Assembly (NCBI GenBank): GCA_964017045.1
Contig: OZ024794.1
Span: forward strand, 53,792,608 to 53,856,607
DNA: 64,000 nucleotides
Reading direction: 5' to 3'
From: Omphiscola glabra
Taxonomy: Eukaryota; Mollusca; Gastropoda; Lymnaeidae
The first letter of the stretch is position 1, and every line of letters begins with the position of its first letter. A program made the position numbers and the translations under genes. Below, in pieces: positions 11,479 through 23,907 of the stretch. The notes below the pieces were generated by a model. It was given only the letters and a program-made list of their open reading frames with translations. It did no database searches and had not been told where the DNA came from.

Positions 11479-14400
11479 CACTGGACTGCGGTTTCTTTAT
11501 AAATGTCAGCGTTTGTATGCAACGTCACTGGTTTCCGAAAACTATGACTCTCTCGAGAGGCTGTCCCTGATAATGCTATTGCTATTAATGGTAACAAATT
11601 GGTGTTGCTTGATGACTAATTAGAGGATACCGTGATCGGAATAATTATAAGGCTGTATACTCTAGAAGTTCTTTCGTTCCGAATGCTATCCCGGCAAATT
11701 TGCCGGGTATATCCGCTAGTTATAATATATAACATATATTGCGTGTCTATTGTATTTCTAGAAGTGTGCTTCGGTTCAAGGGATCTAAAAATGCAAACAC
11801 TAGACCAGTAAAATGTCTCATTACTAAGCTACACAATTTTACACTATGCATAGTCTCTTTAGGCTGAAAGTGAAAAAGTGTCCTTCTACCTTGACCTCTT
11901 TGAGAATAGTCAAAGCACATCACAGTTCGGTGTCTTAGAAGCAAGATGTTGTTTTGTTTTGTTTTTATTTCAACAACCTTCCTGTACACCACCTACATGA
12001 CTACGATGACCGCTATATATAGAGTTAAATCTTTTTTTACTAACTTCATTGACGAGCTAATTCAACGAAAATTAACTAAACTATTTTAAGAATCTCCCTG
12101 AGTTGACGCAAAACACTAAGCATCGTTTAAACAATAATTTCTGACAAGTCTTTCTTGAGCGGTCCATTTGGATATCATTAAATAAACGACAGCTATCCAC
12201 AGTCTTATTGCGACATAGAATTGTTTGCGGGGGGGGGGGGGGCCTTGGGCTTGGTAGGCGTCGCTAACTTTACTATATTTTTGTACGCTTCTTTATTTAT
12301 TTTTATCCCATAAAAAAAATTTGCATCGAGTCCAGGAATATGCAAATGGGATTGAACATCTCGTCCTGTATAACATTGGAGAAAAAAAAGCATGTAGAGC
12401 TTTGATTCCGTAGCTATTTATATAACGATTTTTAATCTTCAAGGAGTTAAAAGCAATCTTAAAGAAAATTATGCGCAAATCTTAATCATTTTGAATTTGT
12501 TTAATTTTTTTCATTCTCTGTTTCAGTGTGGTCTTTTTTATAAAATAATCTTGGATTCCCTGATACTGACAGTGACTATGATGTCGTTTAAAGTCACTAC
12601 GTCATTATTTTTTTTCAGGATTCAGCACTGCCTCTGATCCTACTTGCGCAACGATCCCATTAGGTCCTATATTCCACGTCATCAGCCTTTAGATTCAGCC
12701 TATAATGAGGTTTAACCCTCTTACTGCTCGCTTGTCTGATTCCTAATAGAAATCTTAAGAATAAAATGTTCGTTTGCAGGGAGGGAGAGGAGGCTGCGGG
12801 CAGAGGGTGCAAGCTATGACTAACAACTAACACATAATTTCTTCGATTCCACTTTAACGAGCGTATTTTTTATGATAAAAAGTTTTCTTTATTTTAAAGG
12901 GTAATAAACGTTTGGTCTGCGTTCAAGCTGTGTGGAGAAAATAGTGGAACAAAGTATGTGGAAGATTGAAATAAAAAGACAGGACAGTAAAAGAAGAAAG
13001 TTTCAGTTAAGAGCCTTCCTCGGCAGACAGGACACTTGAAGAAACGGCAAGAAATAGAAAGTAGTTTCAAAACTTAAGTGTGTGCCATTAATGTTATTGC
13101 CGGAAGATGGGTTTTCCAAACTCAAGATTGCAGAAAGTATAAGACTCTATGTATCATCACGGTGAATATAGGATTTTAACGCACAAAAATATGTTGGAAA
13201 TATGTAAAACATAAGAAATATGATAATAAATGCATGGAAATTGAGGATCACTAGTAGAAGAGCATTTGATTGATTCCATATCGTGGTATTTTCCCGAAAA
13301 GCTGAAATGATTTGTGTTCCCTACTTTTAACTCTCTCTCTCGATGGTGGGTTATCACAGGAAATCATTGCTGCGATGGAAACATCAGATGTCCCTTTGCG
13401 TTTTTCTGCGTTGAAATGGGATAAGACCGGCGGACGTTTACCCTGTTCAGTATCACGAAGACGTTCAGGATAGAACTTTGGTGGTAAAAGAATCGTTAGA
13501 CTTGCCATCAAAGAGGGCTTTACGTGTATTAGCTGAAATGTGATCTATGCGATTGTGTGCCGTAATTGCCTCTCCTGTTATGTAGGCAAAAGTGGAATAA
13601 GATGATCGGATATGCTCGCTAAACTTCTTCGTGATATTGTAACAGGAGGTTCCAAAGGCAAGCTACTATGTTTTTAAAAAAATTCTTTAATGTACGCCCT
13701 AGATAGATGGAATCACTAACGTTTGTGCACAATAAACTAGTCTGGCGCTCCCTGTGCCTAGGGCATCCATTAAGTAAGGAAAAACTGTATTTTTTTTTTA
13801 ATCTCATTTGGGGGGGGGGGGGTGGCTATGATATAACTATGACAAAACAATGCATCGTATCCGTTGTAAAAAGACAATTTGTTGAAGGAGTGCTTGAGAA
13901 AGTTACGAAATATTTATTAAGAAACTTTTTTAAAACTATACTATATACATTGCTAGATGAAATCTCTTCCATCAACGTGTATGTTATATTACAGTATTTT
14001 CACATGCCTCCATTGTGTTTATGTTTGAAAGCACTAAGAAATTTGTTAATGAGACTGATAACAATATGATTATACGCAGTACAAGACTTGTAGAGGGAAA
14101 TGGCAGCGATATTCTCGGACGGCAATTTGCACTGGGTGGTAAGTTGTTGGCTTTTTTTATATTTTAAAATATATTTTAGCTCAACTGTCTTGTTGAATAA
14201 AGAAAAAAAGACCAACACTATCTGTTTAATGGGGATTATTAATCTTTTTTTTTTCTACTCTTTCTTATCTAATGTTGAAATTCCAACTGAGTGAGAAAAA
14301 AAAAATTCATTGTAAACTAAACAGCAATGCATTTAGTTTTATTCCATTAGACTTGTTCATTCCAATTAATTTTAAAAAATTCGATGCCGAAAAAAAATAT

Positions 14401-15852
14401 TTTTTGACATCTTTACAATTACAATTTTTAACTCTCATCAATGAGAGCTCCATTAATTATTGATTGTGGATCATCCCAGAAATATTTTGTGTTCATTGTT
14501 TTAAGATATATTTGGGAAAAATTAGAGCCCAAAAATATGGACTGATTTCTAAACAGTGGTATTTACTAAACTGTTAATATATTTCTAATAGGGGAAAAAA
14601 TATAAGTTCATTAATTTATTTTTCGAAAAATATGTTGTTGTTTTTGTTTTGTTGTTGATTTTTTTAATTTATTTTTTTGTTGCTTCAGATGATTGTTTGA
14701 ACCAGGGCCTTCAAGTGAATTTTGTAGGCCCCCCTTTCGTGCATTCAAAGTTGCACAAGATATCCCGTATTCAGTCTAATGATGGACTGTTATACAATTT
14801 AAAAACAACTTTTTTATGAACGCACGAACAAGAATACAGCGATAAACCTGTGAAAGTAACGAAAAGCACGAACACAATAAGTAATAAATGAGTAAAATCA
14901 AGGCACATCCTTACTCCAAGAATTGATCTCATTGAAACCATACATACCTACACACCCGCAGTTACCCACGTACAATAGCGTCACTAGGGGAGTGCGGAAT
15001 GGGGGCGAGACCAAATGGAAAATTGAAATTTTGACAGAGCTCTCACTAGATTTGGTTTCTGAAGAATTTGCAGTTAAAAACAAGAGCGGGTTGCAAAACA
15101 GAAAAGAGTGCCGTTATAAAAAAAAAGGTTGCCATCAAAGCATCTGGTGCGTTTTCCATCAGGTCAGGGGCGTAGCTCGTGTTGTGATGCTCGAAGCGTG
15201 TCGTGGTTTAGCGGCTTTTTCAACATAAAAGCATGGGGGAGTCTGTAGAGGGCGACAACATGAGTTCACCGCACTGGTGGACAAACCCCGGTGGCGCCAA
15301 TGCCCATGAATACTTGTATCAACATTCTGTCTACTCAAATTTTTTTTCAACATTCAGTATCATCGACTTCATTTTTATCTTGGGGTTTTTAAATTCGTAA
15401 GTTTGAGACTTTGACTTCATGCTAAGAATTAGGTTCATATATATGCAAAGAAATAAACTGTTGTTGCATAATATTGAAGTGTATCGCACTGCTACTTATT
15501 TGCAGAAATGCTGCGGCGAATATGAGGATATTCTGCAAGGGGCTCAATTTTGGAAGTTCGCCCCCGCAGCGGCCCTTAGTCAATCTACGCCACTGGTTAT
15601 ACGGCATAACGTTTCCCGCAACTTATTTAAGTACAGGGAAACCCACCTATAGCGCGTCTTGCAATAACGGGCCCGCAAGAGGGTGAGTTCAAAAATAACG
15701 AAATTTGTTATATTCATTTCCGCATGATGTTTTTCAAATTAATTGTAAAAAAAAAGGAGTAAAAATATATCTAATCTCTGCAAAACAATGACAGAATAAC
15801 TCTAACTAGGTCAACTTCAACATCCCGTAGATAGCTAACAACAAGAGATTTT
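11479..15852. other. Intergenic DNA without recognised genes
   Basis: AT-rich with G-runs near 12230-12242 and 13810-13822. Segments near 15165 and 15583-15595 resemble hAT-type termini (CAGGGGCGTAGCT and its inverted counterpart), but the flanks show no target duplication, so no element is called. Open frames of up to 120 codons (13707-14069) look random in composition. Confidence 0.5.
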
Positions 15853-16164
15853 AATATGTGTTGACAAAATCCCAAAACTATGTGTTAACAAGATCACGAA
15901 TATTGGTGCTAACAAGATCCCCAATCTATATGTTACTAGGATCCCCAATCTATGTGTTAACAAGATGACCGATCTATGTGTTAAAAAGATCACCAATCTA
16001 TGTGTTAACAAGTTCACCGATCTATGTGTTAAAAATATCACCAATCTATGTGTTAACAAGATCACCCATCTATTTGTTAACAAGATCACCGATCTATGTG
16101 TTAACAATATCACCCATCTATGCGCTCACAAATCACCCATCTATGTGTTAACAAAATCACCCAT
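15853..16164. repeat. Minisatellite, 24-bp unit, about 13 copies
   Basis: Units with the core ATCTATGTGTTAACAAGATC. The period is a multiple of three, so frames stay open on both strands (octapeptide-like NKITDLCV on +). I read these as repeat by-products. Confidence 0.92.
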
Positions 16165-16237
16165 CTTCATAATTTAAAATTAAAAAAACAACGATATACA
16201 CACGAAACATTGTTTTACTAAACGAAATAACGCAAGC

Positions 16238-16375
16238 CCATTATTAACACGATCCCATTGTCTCGATCCCACCCACTATTAACACGATCCCATCGTCTCG
16301 ATCCCACCCATTATTAACACGATCCAATCGTCTCGATCCCACCCATTATTAACACGATCCCATTGTCTCGACCCC
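16238..16375. repeat. Minisatellite, 35-bp unit, 4 copies
   Basis: Core CCCATTATTAACACGATCCC followed by a CGTCTCGATCC-like part. Spacing between copies is 34-35 bp. Confidence 0.9.
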
Positions 16376-16631
16376 CCTTATTGCGTTGTATCAAGGTTAC
16401 CTTGTAGTTCTTTTCTTAGGTGACTTATAAGAACAAAATTCTTGTTTACTTAGAGCTCAACTTCACAAAGTAGAAGTTTATTTGGATCTTTCATTGCCCT
16501 TCTGTCTACGCTAATGATAAATATATGATCAAGGTGATGGTCGTTTTATTCCATGGAGTGTAGGACAAGACGACAGATCAATAGTCTAATAAAAATCACG
16601 GGAAGTGGCTGCCGCGTGTTCTCCTTTGAAG

Positions 16632-16866
16632 TACCTTACAACGTCTGGATTTTGACCTTACAACGTCTGGATTTGACCTTACAACGTCTGGATTTGACCT
16701 TACAACGTCTGGATTTGACCTTACAACGTCTGGATTTGACCTTACAACGTCTGGATTTGACCTTACAACGTCTGGATTTGACCTTACAACGTCTGGATTT
16801 GACCTTACAACGTCTGGATTTGACCTTACAACGTCTGGATTTGACCTTACAAAGTCTGGATTTGAC
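16632..16866. repeat. Minisatellite, 21-bp unit, about 11 copies
   Basis: Near-perfect units reading ACCTTACAACGTCTGGATTT plus G. All but the edge copies are identical, so the array is young or well homogenised. Its 21-bp period keeps frames open on both strands (LTLQRLD on +, SNPDVVR on -), giving spurious ORFs of 109 and 90 codons. Confidence 0.95.
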
Positions 16867-19292
16867 ATTTTTTTGGAGTTAATCTTACTCCGTTTTTAAC
16901 TCTGTCTACATGCGACTAAATACGTTTGTGTGGCTGTTTGAGCAGACTAGTCTAAAACAATCAAAGATTTTAGAAGTGAAATGTTGTTTTTAAAATGTTG
17001 GTACTGACAATGTACATTAGGAAATGGCGTCAGAGGGCCGTCAAGCTAGTTAGTACATTAGCTCTTTATGCCCTCCTCCAAAACAACCCCCCCCCCCCCA
17101 CTTCAAGCACGAATAATCGGGCCGCGAAGTGGCACGTTGTGAAGACCTCACTTTGCCAGGTACTAAAATAGATGTGTAAATGTAATTACATCCCCAAGCT
17201 GAAGTACCCGGATTTGAAAATAAATTGTTTTATTTACGTGCTGAAAATGTACAATGCTATCAAAAAACATTTCCATTTGTTTGGATCAATAAAAGAATCT
17301 TATCTTATCTTATAGGATTGGAGCCATCTGCTTTATTGCAATGCAGTATAATTGAATCTTTAAACAAAATAGAGGACAACTATTCACTATTAACACAAGC
17401 TTTAATTTATCTGTTCACGATATTAACATCTGAATTAAAGTTTGCAGTACAGAAAATACAAAAAGAAAGATTTTGAGGTAAATCATGTGCATATTTAAAA
17501 ATAATTAATAATATCTACATAGTCAAAACAGGTAGCAGGTATAGAGTAAATTACGTTTTTCTTATATCATACTTACATCGTCAATGACTCGGAAAAATGA
17601 AGATCTGAAGCCTAAAATTACATTTTATTTTATCCATTGCAATTCTTCAAATTATCAAAGTAAATACTTTTAAAATAACATATTTAGATAATTAACAGAG
17701 TTTTTATTATTAATTATGCTATACTTAAGTTCGGCAATGTGAAATTTTCCATGGCCAGGTGGCAATTACATATTTAATTATCATAAGGCGCTACACAACA
17801 TGTCTGCGTGTTCACAGCCTTATTTAATTATCTTTCCGTTGAACCAGGGCACTAATTTCCCATCTGGCATGGCTTCTGTACAACAATTAATGTGAAGGCT
17901 GTAAAGATAGGTAAAAAGCAAAACGGGACCTCCTGCTTTCTACAGCGCCGAATCCTCACAAGGGCAGCAAAACAATCAGTGTTTTTCATGTCCAGGAGGG
18001 AGGGGGAAAATAGCGTCAAAATATTTTTAGGTTAATTGCGTCCACCCCGCCTTCGCGTCTTTTCACTCTTTTCGCAAGCGTCAACATCGGGTTTTCAAGG
18101 CGATGCGCGTGAAATGCAGCTGTGAGTGCATGTGCATTGACAAGGGTAAGATGAGGAAAATATTTAGATCGAAATCAGTGGCGTCCTGGGCAGAGAGGGT
18201 GCATGCTGGGTGTGTTAAGTTAAGACCACAAGAGGAAAACCGGTAAGTAGTTCCGCCCATAATTGGCAGAGCCATCATTCTAGTCATTTCTGTTGAATGA
18301 GAAACACCTGCTTCTACTCTTTGTACCAGAAAATATTTAGATGTCTTCTTGTTTAACTTATCAAAAAACTAATTTTTTTAAAATTCATCCTGCAAAAAAC
18401 ATTACAAATATATTTTTAGTGAAACATTTTCTAAATAAAAACTTAAAGAAAACACCACAAATGCTTATTTCACATCAAAGTAAAAACTCATGATTAGCCC
18501 AATAATTGTATTTTTTTAAAATTCCAATGAAGCCGTTAATGTGTATAATTAGCTATAAAAGGGTTGTTCTCGGGACTTTGGCATGTAATTATTTCATTGG
18601 CTACGCCGCTGATCTAGAGACTGGATGTCGCTAGCCTCCACACAAACACTTGCAGGTATTGACTGTTTTGATAGAAAGTATTACTGTAGAAGTATGTATT
18701 CATTTAGTTTCTTTATTTTGCAGAATTCTATATCCAGCACAAGCACTTTAATTTGGTGGGGGGGGGGCAAGGCCGTCTTAACAACGTAGGAGGACCTGGG
18801 CACATCAATTAACTGGGGCCCCCTAGCAACACAACATACCTGGGCCACTAAAAGGGGGCACTCGCCCCATGCTCAAACAGTGGGGGGGGGGGCAAACAGT
18901 TCCTGCTCCCCACCAACTTACCAAGAGGAATAAAAAAAATGTAAAATAAAATATACATTCAATAAAGTGAAATTTTGAAGAATTCAATTTATTGATACAA
19001 AAAACAAAATCATTCAAAATCAATAATAACTTTAAAACATTATGGGCAATAAACTAAACATAATCACAGAGGATGATAAATTATCATTATTGACAGATAG
19101 AATTAGATATAATAAATGATTTCATAAAAATCAACATATTAGTTTGCGGAAATGTTTGCAGAGAATTGGTTTTTTTTATTGGTTTAAAGTCAATGGTCTT
19201 AGGGTTGTCATTTTCCATGCATTTACAATTCTTTTAAAGTCCGGCTACAAGGTTACTAGTAGAAACTCTCATCACTGCATTTAACTTTGTGT
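16867..19292. other. Intergenic DNA without recognised genes
   Basis: AT-rich. A TTATC pentamer tandem at about 17300-17313 may mark the 3' tail of a retroposon. At 18768-18870 a segment beginning CAAGGCCGTCTTAA looks like one end of a hAT-type element but no partner end was found. No gene recognised. Confidence 0.5.
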
Positions 19293-19300
19293 CTGACACC

Positions 19301-19486
19301 CAGGGCCGACCCTAACAATTGCGGGGCCCTATGCGAAATGGATTGCGCGGGGCCTAGTCTGAGTAGGAATAAGGATAATAAGTGAAAATTAAGATTTTGC
19401 ATTAGAAAATAAATTCGGGGCGGGGCCTATGAAAGTGCGGGACCCATTGCGGCCGCATAGGTTGCAGTGGCCTAAGGCCGGCCCTG
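19301..19486. mobile_element. Non-autonomous hAT MITE with perfect 8-bp TSD
   Basis: The 186-bp element starts CAGGGCCGACCCTA and ends TAAGGCCGGCCCTG, so its ends are imperfect inverted repeats of the CAGGGCCGGCC type common in hAT transposons. It is flanked by the identical octamer CTGACACC at 19293-19300 and 19487-19494. An 8-bp target duplication is diagnostic of hAT transposition. It has no coding capacity and needs an autonomous partner. Confidence 0.9.
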
Positions 19487-19878
19487 CTGACACCATTCAC
19501 CTGTTCTTGGAATTATGCATCTTCATGCAAGAGAAACTCTGCTCACAGATGTTAGAGGTACCCAAAAATCTCTTATATATATTACGCTTCTGGTATGACT
19601 CGTGGATGGCTTCCTAATTTACTGCTTCCATTGCCGGTTCCTTTCTATTCAGCGAATTTGGTATTGAGAGTATACTATAAATCATTCTATATGTTTGAAA
19701 GAAAGTATGGTTCAATAATGAGTTCAATAGCGCGCAAAATATAAATCCCGATAACTACGCTAAATGATATATTTTTTATATAACACAACTGTGTTTGGCG
19801 CGTAATGTTTTCTTTTGGAAAAGGAAACCGTCTCTTAAGTATGGTGTAAAAAATATTCGGTTTTAAAGTTGTTGGGAC

Positions 19879-20020
19879 AAAATAATGCGTTCAAAAAGAA
19901 ATTTGACGCAAAATTTTAACGTGTAAACTAAAAAAAAGATTCGACCAAATTTCCGTTCGATCAAATTTCCGTCGATCAAATTTCCATCGACGAAATTTCT
20001 TTCGATCAAATTTCCGGATA
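19879..20020 (+). mobile_element. Partial copy of a fold-back repeat family (copy B)
   Basis: Shares with the element at 56081-56304 the central AATAATGCGTT...AAATTTGA segment and the right arm with repeated TTCGATCAAATTTCCG motifs, ending AAATTTCCGGATACGG. The left arm is absent, so this is a half copy. Confidence 0.65.
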
Positions 20021-20429
20021 CGGTGATAATCTGCATCCTAACTATTTGTGTGTTTAATGAAACTTGTTTGCATTAATGTAAATGTATACATGTGACTAAC
20101 ATTAAATTTGTAAAGTAATGAGAATTTATTGTCTCTCATGTGTGTCACACGGTCAGTAAGGTTCACTGGTGACCTACTGATCTCATTGTAGCTCTTGGGT
20201 GCCACACGGTTTAGTGGGGCTCACTGGTGACCTACTAAGCTAATTGTGTTTCTGTGAGACTACTGGGAGTCGCTGCTGACCTTCTGATCACGAAAAATGT
20301 TTGATTATTGGTGGTCTTTAAGTGTTTAAAGTCTCAGCACATTTAGACATGAGCAAGTTGGATGCAAGACTTCATAACAAACAGTGTGACTAAGCTAAAT
20401 GGTGAATTTAGGATCAGTTAGATGCAATG

Positions 20430-20700
20430 ATTCCCAAAGTGGTCTATATCGACCCCCAGTTGACGACGAAAACTTGCAAGGGGTCCATGAGAGCGAAATA
20501 AAAATTGGGGGTCCATGAAATGAAAATGGGGGTCAACGATACAGCATCTCATGTAAGCAGGTCGTGACTTCTATTTTGGCATTCCATGAATGGAATAATC
20601 CACATACACAGATAGTACCTATTTACGTTTAGATAGTACCTATATCCCTACATTATTTATAAAAGCAACTATGAAGTAAAAATTTTAAAAATATAAATGT
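20430..20700. other. Diverged repeat relic near a tandem array
   Basis: The GACCCCCAGTTG and GGGGGTCAACG stretches form a rough inverted pair, reminiscent of hAT MITE ends, but termini and duplications cannot be placed. Nothing else is recognised here. Confidence 0.25.
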
Positions 20701-21199
20701 TACATCGGCCATCAACTAGTGTAAAATAATGCACTCGGTTAAGTTCTATTCTTACACTGCCGTATACTAAATCGGCCATCAACTGGTGTAAAATAATGCA
20801 CTCGGTTAAGCTCTATTCTTACACTGCCGTATGCTACATCGGCCATCAACTGGTGTAAAATAATGCACTCGGTTAAGCTCTATTCTTACACTGCCGTATG
20901 CTACATCAGCCATCAACTGGTGTAAAATAATGCACTCGGTTAAGCTCTATTCTTACAATGCCGTATGCTACATCGGCCATCAACTAGTGTAAAATAATGC
21001 ACTCGGTTAAGATATATTCTTACACTGCCGTAAGCTGCGAAGGGCATCAACTAGTGTAAAATAATGCACTCGGTTAAGCTCTATTCTTACACTGCCGTAA
21101 GCTGCGGAGGGCATCAACTAGTGTAAAATAATGCACTCGGTTAAGCTGTATTCTTACACTGCCGTAAGCTGCGGAGGGTATCAACTAGTATAGAATAAT
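20701..21199. repeat. Minisatellite, 67-bp unit, about 7.4 copies
   Basis: Each unit contains CATCAACTAGTGTAAAATAA, then GCACTCGGTTAAG and TTCTTACACTGCCG. The first five copies share a CTACATCGGCC junction and the last three a GCTGCGGAGGG junction, showing two subtypes that expanded separately. Confidence 0.95.
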
Positions 21200-23104
21200 C
21201 TGGCAGCAAAATTTCTTAAAATGGAAAGCGTCAAGCAGAGAGTGACTTGTAAAACTCTACTAATTTTGTGTGTGTGTGTTATTTTTTAAATAACGAAATA
21301 ATAAAGGATGGTGTACACTACGAGATGTTAGAGACTTCTCGTCTTCACTAAGATTATTTAACTCTTTTAACTTTTGAAAATGCTCTGCATGCTGACATGC
21401 CTCTCTGCTTTACAGACGTTTAAATTTACCTTTCATGCAAGCCGAGACAAGTGAATTGTCCGACGACTACGCTGGGTTTTGGATTTACTAAGAGTCAGTT
21501 CACACGATCAAATTTCGCGTCAAATTGTTGTATGAACGCACTATTTTGTGCATGGTTTCTTATGGAGGGAATTGGATCAAATAATAATTTAAAAGTTGTG
21601 ACAAGGCTTCATACACGAATCGCATCAAATGCTTGAAGGAAAATGTGATCGTGTGAACCGACCCTAACAAATGAGACAATGTTTCTTCTTGGTCACCATC
21701 TTCATTGAACCATTTATATTAATCCAATTTTTTACTAATAGTTTTGTTATTTCCTAACAATAGCAATATTTAAAACTTCTTCTATTCAAATGAGAACAAG
21801 AACAAGCTTTTAGTTTTTCAAGAAGTCTTATGAAGACTAAAAGTAGAAACATTAAACTGGAAGTCTCTAATCAATTTAACACAACTACAGTTTCACTAAT
21901 GTCTTTGTTTACGTGACTGCTATGTTTTTCTTGATGCTCTCGCAAAGTGGTGGCGATCGGAGAAGTGCCCGGTTGTTAGAAACGACACAAGATGTGGACA
22001 AAATGGATCATAGAAATATCACAACTAACATTAAATGCTGCTGCAAAGTATTGAGGATCCACATTAACTCACCACGGCTTGCCCTGTGTGGGATGACGTG
22101 AGTATCCACAAAATAGCCCGAGCTGTCCAGTGAGAGCTGAATGCTGATGAGGGGGCGCCATCCAAATAGAAATAAAAACCTCCCATTTATTGCATCACTT
22201 CCATTGCGCTGTGAGTAAATGTCTGTGATATCTTTAAGGAAGACTCTTCAAGTCTTTTTGCTTGTTTTTTTTTTACTCTTTTATCTACGTGCTGCGCCAA
22301 CCTCATGCCATTAGAGCTATGGTTATTTAAGCCTGCCTATTTTATTACCCACACTCTATCTCTCTCGCGCCCGAGATACTTCTTAATGGTGTTTATTGAT
22401 GCATTCATCCTTAATCAAAATATCCCTTACCTCCATTTTTTTTTGCACTAGCGTTAAACAGTACAAATTGAACAATAACAAACAAAGATTGTAAACAAGA
22501 TAAGATGGCGTAGATAGATTGTTGACTATAATAACAGTTCAATAGAACTTTGGTCGTACACAAATATCAAGAAGGAAAAAATAAATTAACTCTTCCCAAA
22601 GACAGATCGTTATCCCATCTCATATCATCGAATTATGCATTGCTGTCAGAAAGATTTCCCTTTCATCGCCAGTGAATTGGATGGATGGATATTGGAGGAA
22701 CCCTTGACTTAAAATAAAAATGAAATTTTTGAGTTATAGAAAAAACATATTTAATATAGAACGCTCACATTTACATTTCTCATCAGAATTCATCCATCAG
22801 ATTTTTTAAAATCTATAGTTAAGCATAATACGATTTTTTTTTACATAATTACTGTTCTATTTTGAAATAAATTGGACACTAGAAAATATTCTTAGTGAAT
22901 GGTTACAGAAAAAATATATTTGCCTCATCCCGTTGGGCAAAGTACAAACTATGTATTGTCATATATAGAACATGTATAGAGCTAAAGCGGCTATAGTTTC
23001 GTTTGTTTGAGTATGAATACCATTAAACATAGGATCATTTAGAAATCTCTAGCACACCATCGAGATGTAGAAAAAATAAAATTTTTGAGACTTGACATTG
23101 CCAT
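21200..23104. other. Intergenic DNA without recognised genes
   Basis: AT-rich sequence with short chance frames (62 codons or fewer). No RNA gene, exon or complete mobile element recognised. Confidence 0.5.
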
Positions 23105-23245
23105 GAGCTAGTTAGGGGGCGCCAAAATGTGCTTTGGTATTATTTTATTAATGAAAATAATGGGTTTGAGAGTTGAAAAAAGGAAAAGAGGGCGCTTTAA
23201 AATGAATCTTGTCCCCGGGCGCCAAACACTCTAGCTACGCCTCTG
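23105..23245. mobile_element. Truncated relic of a 180-bp hAT-like MITE (copy 2)
   Basis: Closely matches the inner and right part of the complete element at 60721-60900 (shared AAAATGTGCTTTGGTAT and CTTTAAAATGAAT), ending CTACGCCTCTG. The left terminus is missing and no duplication can be recognised. Confidence 0.75.
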
Positions 23246-23907
23246 CCCACCCCCTCCCCGGCGTTTCCCGCAGCTCTATTCGTCAGCATATTTCAAGGGA
23301 TCCAACATTTACGATATGTAGTAGATACAGACATTTTAAAAAGAGATTAGATTGAAATATTTTGGACTTTCTAAATCCGCCGGTATAAAGCACGGTTCCA
23401 CATTGATGTTGGCGACTTTATTCAATCTAATGTACAATCACCCTTCCAACTACATCCCGTCCATGCAATTTGATGAGTCACTTCCTTGCTTTGTCACGTG
23501 ATATGAGTAAGCATTCGGTAGGCTGTCTGCTACGCATAACAACACATAACAACAGATAACAAATGATCAGCCATTATCATTAATTTTTAAGAAAAATGTT
23601 TGTCTCCGTCAGCGCTTCCCCAATGTTAATTAAAAATTTTAATTTTCAAAATATTCTTGAATACACGTGGTTTTTTAATGACATTCATTAAATGTGACAA
23701 TACTTATAATTCAGTTATGATTAAAGGAAGAAAGTTGTTTGAAAAAAACATTTTGAGCGACTAGTGTGTTGTAGACGGCCTCCCGGAATTCTTACTCGTA
23801 CTTATTCTTATCACTTGACCAAACAATCGACTCATCGTAGTCCATTGACAATTTATTCCAAATTTTGTTACAAAAATATGAACTATATCAACAACATATA
23901 TTTTAGA

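Noticed and set aside
12340..12400. B-box-like GTTCAATCCC on the minus strand suggesting a tRNA or SINE
   Set aside because: No A box at suitable distance and no cloverleaf can be drawn.
15165..15595. Inverted ends CAGGGGCGTAGCT ... TCTACGCCACTG suggesting a 430-bp hAT element
   Set aside because: Flanking octamers (CATCAGGT and GTTATACG) do not match, so no insertion event can be supported; the ends may belong to two different relics.
16553..16882. 109-codon heptad-like LTLQRLD protein
   Set aside because: Product of a near-perfect 21-bp DNA repeat that is open on both strands; not a true leucine-rich or coiled-coil gene.
18176..18611. Ends CAGTGGCGTCCTGG and GGCTACGCCGCTG suggesting another hAT element
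   Set aside because: Flanks ATCGAAAT and ATCTAGAG agree at only about half the positions, and the end similarity is short.
18768..18870. CAAGGCCGTCTTAA-type terminus
   Set aside because: Only one end seen; no partner terminus or duplication.
20430..20540. GACCCCCAG / GGGGGTC inverted pair resembling a SPIN-like MITE
   Set aside because: Termini and duplications cannot be placed, and similarity is limited to short G/C-rich words.
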